Assembly: GCA_028015205.1 (NCBI GenBank) | Contig: CM051517.1 | Span: 45,891,135-45,955,134 of the forward strand | Source of the DNA: Mytilisepta virgata | Lineage: Eukaryota > Mollusca > Bivalvia > Mytilida > Mytilidae | DNA: 64,000 nucleotides | Reading direction: 5' to 3' | In this document: positions 58,718 through 64,000 of the stretch, one piece after another | How positions within the stretch are numbered: the stretch's first letter is position 1 | Layout: each line of letters begins with the position of its first letter | Program-made: the position numbers and the translations under genes | The notes under the pieces: generated by a model | Seen by the model: only the letters and a program-made list of their open reading frames with translations | Databases searched by the model: none | What the model was told of the DNA's origin: nothing

Positions 58718-60737
58718 AAAAAATCACTGATTTGAACTATTTCATGTGATAATAGCTTTCGTACAATTTTGCTTGATGACACTGTTCAATGTTTAATATG
58801 ACCACTTTATTGGCTGAAAATTTCAAACTGTTTTTGAAACCATTTAGCCAAAATGAAGCAAACTTTGTTAAAATTGAATTTGGGTACCTCTGTACATAAA
58901 TGTATCAAAATATTTGATAGAACTTTGACAAAAACAATCTTGGATTCCATAGTTATTTGAAATATCTCTCAAATAACAAATATGTTTACCACTATGAGAT
59001 ATATCAGTTGTTCACACTTGTTATTGTCATGCCTGCCGTATGAGCAACATTTATAAGTTATCTTCTTTAACCAAGTCACACAAAGAAGATAATAAAATTA
59101 ACTCTCTTTAGCCTTAAGGACATTTATCTCAGGCCCCCTGTGTAAATTAGGTATATAACTGACTAAAGTTTCTGCTTTTAGGTAATGTAGCTATATATGA
59201 TGTGTTACTGATGTAGTATTGCTTTATTCCAGTTGACAAACTTTTCACAAAATTTCAGCCCTTAAACTAAGATATATCCACAATATGACAATGCCTGGTG
59301 ATACTGACTAGATTTTGGGAATGTTTGTGTATGAGTTACTCATCAAATATGTGCTTTTCTGATTGAGGTATATTGCTGGACTCCTTTATTTTTGTTACAA
59401 GCTTTTCCAGACTTTTTTAAACCTGTGGATATAGAACAGATTTTTGCTTTATGTTTGGAATATTATGAAAAGTTCACAAACAACTTTTTGTTTCTTTCCA
59501 ATGGCCTAATTTTGACTGAAATATGGCACTTAAAATTTCAAAATTTTCAATTTAACAAGGCAGACAACCACAAGTATTCATGTTGTCTCAATTTAGATAT
59601 ATAGTCATACCAACTCAAAAATGATATTCTTTTAATTCAATAAAAATTGTAAAATCAATAATCAACAATATTAACAAATTTAAGAATCATTGTAAAATTT
59701 GAAATAATGCATAAAATAAAAATATTCCATTAAATAAGTAAATGAGTATTTTGACAAAATAAGATAAACTTAAATCATTAGACTAGAATTGGCAATGAAT
59801 ATGTAATTCACAAAATATTTCAAGTGATAAATATGTAAACAAACAAAATCACTGAATCAAAAACAATGAAAAACAATTTACAATAATAGAAGGTAGATAC
59901 TGATTTCTTATTTTGGCATCATCTTTAACAATTCTACAAAAAGTGGTTAATTACAACTTGCAAACAAATATGAGTATTATTCTTCATCTAATGGCTAAGA
60001 TATAAAAAGAAATACTAAATTTCCCACCCCAATCTCCCCATATGGTTCACTAACATAATATTATAATGTACAAAATTATGAAATTGACCAGCATTTGAAA
60101 TTAGTACTTATTATAGAATAATTACTGAAATGTTATGAAATATACATGTGATTTAAGGATGTACACCTCTGAGGGGCCCAAAAATTTCTAGTATTAAACT
60201 TTTTTTTTAACCTGATTTTTGGGTTTATATGACTGTAAGAAATTTATGAAGAAAAAATCATATGGTGGTGGACTTCTTTTATTGCTACGGTCATATGAAA
60301 GTACCCCATTTTTGATGATTTTCCAATTTTTCATCAATTTTTACCATTTTGAGCTATTATCAGGAAAAAAAATCACAGTTCCACTATTAAACTTTTTTTC
60401 ATACTTTCCCTCAAGATGAAGTAGACCAATCTGAATAAATTTAACTTAAAAAAACTACAGGTACATGTTAATCTAAGAAAGTTTTATAAAATTTTGTTAT
60501 TTTTTCGTGTAAATTTGGGGTTTTTCTCATTTTTTTTTTTTTTAGAAAAAAGAGCATATAATTTCAACTTCTTTGTTATAACTGATTAAAAAAATACATA
60601 TTAAAGAATTTTAAAAAGAAAATATTAATACGGGATGTACATATTTTTGGTAAAATCATTTCTTTGTACCCCTCACCCAATTTTTCAACATTTTGGCTGA
60701 TGACACTGACCAGATTTTATTAATCAAAAACTACTTA
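58718..60737. other. Unassigned intergenic spacer
   Basis: AT-rich with no supported gene. The frames at 59392-59604 and 60219-60419 have no recognisable motif. Confidence 0.45.
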
Positions 60738-61379
60738 GGCCTTTTATTTTTATTTAATTGGTTTACGGATTTTTTTTTTTAAAAATAGGGTCGGTCGGTC
60801 GGGAAAAAAAAGAAAAAAAGAGGGAAAATCATGTACTTTTGAACAATCTTGGTTATATTGCCAAATGTACAAAGGTTGCAAATGATCAGTTAATTCCCTC
60901 TTTTGAAACCCAAATATCAGAACATCTATCTTGAAAGGTGTTGTTCAGTAGACCGTTCCCTTTTTAAGGGACCGACTCGTCAACTATAACATTCAGTGAG
61001 TGGATTCGATATCTTACGGAATCAAGATATTCATACAAAACGAACTTAAAAACCGCATGGATTCTATTAAGAAATTCGTTTCATAAAACGTGTTTTGGAA
61101 ACTGGCATCAACTAACGTCTATAAATAGATTTTTTTTTGGGATTATGTTTACAAGTATTTTATTGATGGATAATCTATTTTTAGACGAATTGGAATATAA
61201 TCTTTCATGAAATTTTGATGCAAAAAAGGATTTTAATTTATTTTTATTTTTGGGATGGCTGATTTCAGAGGGTCGGCGGTAATAAAAAACCAAAATTTTC
61301 AATTTTATTTTTTTTCTTCAAATCGGCAAAATCGGGTCGGCGGATCCGTAAACCAACTAATTAAAAATAAATGGCCTTA
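60735..61379. mobile_element. Harbinger-like MITE with TTA target duplication
   Basis: Element 60738-61376 (639 bp). Left GGCCTTTTATTTTTATTTAA then TTGGTTTACGGAT is mirrored at the right by ATCCGTAAACCAACTAATTA then AAAATAAATGGCC. TTA flanks both ends (60735-60737, 61377-61379). A 3-bp TTA/TAA target is typical of PIF/Harbinger. It lies 343 bp beyond the stop of the - strand CIB2-like gene. Confidence 0.75.
61304..61309 (-). terminator. Candidate polyadenylation signal inside the MITE
   Basis: On the - strand the first exact AATAAA after the CIB2-like stop is here, about 413 nt downstream. A weaker ATTAAA lies closer, at about 61578-61583. Either could end the transcript. Confidence 0.3.
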
Positions 61380-61721
61380 TTGTAAGTACATAATTTTTTC
61401 ACAGAGTTTAGTTGGATTATAATATTTTTTGAATTCATTAATATTTTCCACTTGTATCACATGTTTTGGAAATTATTCTCAAACGAGATTTCAACGAGAC
61501 TGAAACATCAGAGGAATAAATCCTTAACATAGGGTTTCTTTCTGTCAGTTTCTTTCTAAAAGATTATGCTATAATAAGGTTTTAATTGCCTTAAACATTA
61601 ACTGATAATAAATGTAATTATATCCATGATAAATATCATCTTATTCTAAAATTTATCTCTGTTCCTTACAAGTTCATAAATTAGGGGACATTAAAAAACC
61701 TCTTTATCTGAGTAACAATAG

Positions 61722-61743
61722 TCATATTCTAATGTGGAATGTG
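61722..61743 (-). CDS. CIB2-like: CIB2-like terminal coding exon (22 nt)
   Basis: Acceptor TATTATTTCAG, then C completing Asn (AA|C), then ACA TTC CAC ATT AGA ATA and stop TGA at 61724-61722. TFHIRI is the expected end of CIB2-type proteins. It is too short to stand out as an open frame and was found by its motif. Confidence 0.88.
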
Positions 61744-64000
61744 CTGAAATAATAAAACATATATTGTCAATTAAAAAAATTAATGGCTGCAACTGTATCA
61801 TTCAAAATATATAGCAACTGGCAATGATGTGACTTAAGTAATGCAATTCTTTTTTAATGGAATACAAATGGTTTATATCAATTTCATTTAAAATGCAAGT
61901 TCATCTTGTAGTATTTTGTACAACAATATAAACATCTGAATTCACAGAACTTCATAACTTTTATTTTTGTAATTTCCTACATAATTATGGCTCTGTTACA
62001 GATTCCTTTAAGGCATATAATAAATATCATTCTAACACTAGAACTAAAACACAAATGTTATTACATCCAACAGATCAAGACCTTTAGTACCAGATAAATA
62101 ATTTTGTGTTGTAGTTTCATTCAAACTTCCTTTTACCCCAAACATATCTTGTAATACATTGACTCTTAATCTTTCCTATCTTTAATAAATTGTTATAACT
62201 GTTTGCAAATGTAATTTTTAGTTATTTTCTGAAGGAGAAATTCAATTTACTCTGTGAAAAAAAATTAGCATAGAATACTGATAAATTTTGGGAAATACAA
62301 TGTATAATGTCTGATATATTTTTCTGTAATGTCTATGTTCAAATTATATACTATACGACAGTTGCTTAATATACTTACTTCAAGAAATCAGGAGATCGAG
62401 ATATTACATGTTCAAATTCTATATATGACAACATCCCATCATCATCAAGGTCTGTTTCTTCTAATACCTATAAAAAATTTCTTGTTTAATTTATTTTTCC
62501 AAAATCTACAGTTATATTTGTCAAAGCACTTCTGAGTAAGTTTGATATTAAAGGGCCATAACCCTCAGCTGATGTAAACCTTCCTACAAAAGTAGGTTGT
62601 AATCTGTAGATAGATGATATCAATTTGAAGACCTGACCAAATATCTGCCTGTATTTTTCATCAAACTGTAATTCAAGTTAGGAATCCTTGATAAAAATAT
62701 CCATCCTCAGCTATGCTATCAAAGCAATCCAATAAAACTTCACTTTTTATTTTCAAATCCTACTTATATGACATTTAAGGTATCCGGACCATAAATGACC
62801 ACGTGATTATTCAAAAGTTCCCGGATGTTCCATACAACGCAATTGAAAAGACCTCGGTAATTATCGGCAAACTTCGGAAATGTCAATATAACTAACTTAT
62901 TTTTACAGACTCTCCATATAAGCAACAAAGTGTGTTTCAACTTGAGAAAAATATATATACAAAATCCCAGTTTTAAATTGTTTGGTTCAGCCATTCACGG
63001 TCAAAATGAGATACAATTTTCGATCATGAACTATTATGGTCCGGATACCTTAATTACATTGAATATATAGATATTTGAATAGGCCCATCTAAAAGTTCTC
63101 TGAAAGCCTTGCATTTTAAATTCTGAAAATTGAACACTATTTCACAAATTATAGATAAATATTATGAAAAGAATGGGATTAATCCTTGACACAATATTCT
63201 ACATGTATCCAACCCTCTCCACTCTATAAAAATTTTTAATTTAGAATATACCTTGTCAACAACAAATTGTTTTTCATCATCAGAGAGTTCACTTTTTGTC
63301 AGACATGTCAAAGTTTTCTCCAAATCATCTCTGCCAATAAAATTATCACCATCAAAATCTACAACACAAAAAAAAGTTCAGTTTTAAATGAATCAGTATA
63401 CCGTACAAATGAAAAAACATTGCGAGTAAAATTTCATTGTGCCTGACAATATACAATGCTGTATTGTTGGCTTTTTCATCATACAATTTTCCACTCTTTA
63501 ATTTTATATAGCTGCGTGGAACATTGCAATTGTACAATAAGACTTAGTTGTTGGTCAATATGGTTTCATATGACAATTTAAAATTTACTGAGAATAACCC
63601 CCCAAAAGTTATTTATTCATTTGTTATACTCTCTTTGATTGGCTTTCATCTTGTTGATATAGCTCAATTTACATAGTTTACAAATGTTTACTATCAAAAT
63701 GACCCACAGTATAAAAATTAACTTCACACTACACCTTTCATATAATCTATTAATTACATAAACCCAGAGTTTAAACACAAACTTTTCATTATTCTTACCA
63801 TATATTTTGAAGGCATATGTGGTCTTTATATCTCTTGGTGCTGCCTCAGAGAAAACAGAAAACAGATCTAGGAAATCATCAAAGGACATGTCACCAGTAC
63901 CATCTTCTGAAAATACTTTACAAATTCTCTCCTTAAATGGATTTTCCTGCAGTAAAAACACAACTTCAGTAATCCTGACTGAATGATAAAATTTATCTTT
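61722..64000 (-). CDS. CIB2-like: CIB2/CIB3-like calcium- and integrin-binding EF-hand protein, C-terminal 121 residues
   Basis: Exons on the - strand: 63946-63799, 63358-63252, 62467-62379 and 61743-61722, all with GT/AG borders and matching phases (1, 0, 2). The protein runs from ENPFKERICKVF through a vestigial EF-hand (SEDGTGDMSFDDF), a third EF loop (DFDGDNFIGRDD) and a fourth (DLDDDGMLSYIE) to the end TFHIRI. The family is about 187 residues, so roughly the first 66 lie beyond position 64000. NFI in EF3, LTKSEL and the TFHIRI end point to CIB2/CIB3 rather than CIB1. Family members bind Ca2+/Mg2+ and integrin tails. In animals CIB2-type proteins also partner TMC mechanotransduction channels. 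It converges on the ankyrin gene with no evident functional link. Confidence 0.93.
62379..62467 (-). CDS. CIB2-like: CIB2-like exon: EF-hand 4
   Basis: 89 nt, phase 0 in and 2 out: VLEETDLDDDGMLSYIEFEH then VISRSPDFL. The canonical loop DLDDDGMLSYIE has Asp at 1, 3 and 5 and Glu at 12, so it should bind Ca2+. Donor GTAAGT. Confidence 0.93.
62775..63053. mobile_element. TTAA-flanked MITE in a CIB2-like intron
   Basis: TTAAGGTATCCGGACCAT at the left and ATGGTCCGGATACCTTAA at the right are exact 18-bp inverses. Length 279 bp. TTAA ends again suggest a piggyBac-type element, different in sequence from 10476-10858. The frame at 62764-62994 is a by-product. Confidence 0.9.
63252..63358 (-). CDS. 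CIB2-like: CIB2-like exon: EF-hand 3
   Basis: 107 nt, phase 1 in and 0 out. The loop DFDGDNFIGRDD has Asp at 1, 3 and 5 and Asp instead of Glu at 12, the arrangement usual in this family and associated with Mg2+ tolerance. It then reads LEKTLTCLTKSELSDDEKQF and VVDK. Confidence 0.93.
63799..63946 (-). CDS. CIB2-like: CIB2-like exon: vestigial EF-hand 2 and start of EF-hand 3
   Basis: 148 nt, acceptor TTTACTGCAG, donor GTAAGAAT, leaving in phase 1. Encodes ENPFKERICKVFSEDGTGDM then SFDDFLDLFSVFSEAAPRDI and KTTYAFKIY. The loop SEDGTGDMSFDD lacks the position-1 Asp and is unlikely to bind Ca2+. Confidence 0.93.

Noticed and set aside
59915..59945. A possible CIB2-like last exon at TTTTTGTAG
   Set aside because: The frame after this acceptor does not give the family C-terminus. 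The exon at 61722-61743 gives TFHIRI and a stop in the right phase.

Overview
The window looks like nuclear DNA of an animal, most likely a bivalve mollusc such as a mussel. It is AT-rich, has short exons split by long introns with GT/AG borders, and is packed with tRNA-derived SINEs, foldback elements and minisatellites. Mussel is my inference from repeat style and protein similarity. No species-diagnostic marker is present.

Two host genes can be reconstructed. The first runs on the + strand from about 17.8-27.6 kb to 52.7 kb and encodes an ankyrin-repeat plus death-domain protein of the ANKDD1A/ANKDD1B type (about 508 residues). It has fourteen internal and terminal coding exons from 33216 to 52697, and in the ankyrin part nearly every exon is exactly one 33-residue repeat with phase-0 introns. 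Upstream lie three related short candidate first exons (17827, 19812, 27596). Each begins Met-Trp-Ser and ends at a phase-1 GTAAGT donor that fits the exon-2 acceptor, which suggests a tandem set of alternative first exons. The second gene lies on the - strand at 61722-63946 and beyond the window edge. It is a CIB2/CIB3-like calcium- and integrin-binding EF-hand protein. Its last four coding exons are visible, including a 22-nt terminal exon coding for TFHIRI. The two genes converge, with about 9 kb of repeat-rich sequence between their stop codons.

Layout. 1-140: 3' part of a tRNA-SINE. 574-3180: composite element with a 14-bp foldback end, CGT microsatellite, 160-bp and 261-bp tandem arrays, a 182-bp duplication and a 25-nt G run. 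3897-4112: palindromic element of a TA-flanked family that recurs inside the ankyrin gene. 4470-5215: 128-bp array rich in ATGGCCGCC. 6890-7165: 33-bp minisatellite. 9746-9942: old SINE. 10476-10858: TTAA-flanked foldback element. 11850-14580: broken non-LTR retrotransposon (- strand). 16545-17170: large foldback repeat. 17827-52944: ankyrin/death-domain gene, with many repeats in its introns. 53235-53530: foldback. 54355-54662: unexplained protein-like reading frame. 57.0-58.7 kb: repeats, including a hAT-like MITE with a perfect 8-bp target duplication. 60738-61376: Harbinger-like MITE. 61722-64000: CIB2-like gene, with another TTAA-flanked MITE in an intron.

The two genes have no evident functional link. 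The notable biology is structural: repeated first exons, decayed duplicates of an ankyrin exon end inside its own intron, two SINEs landed right at neighbouring splice donors, and several families of non-autonomous transposons with clear target-site duplications.
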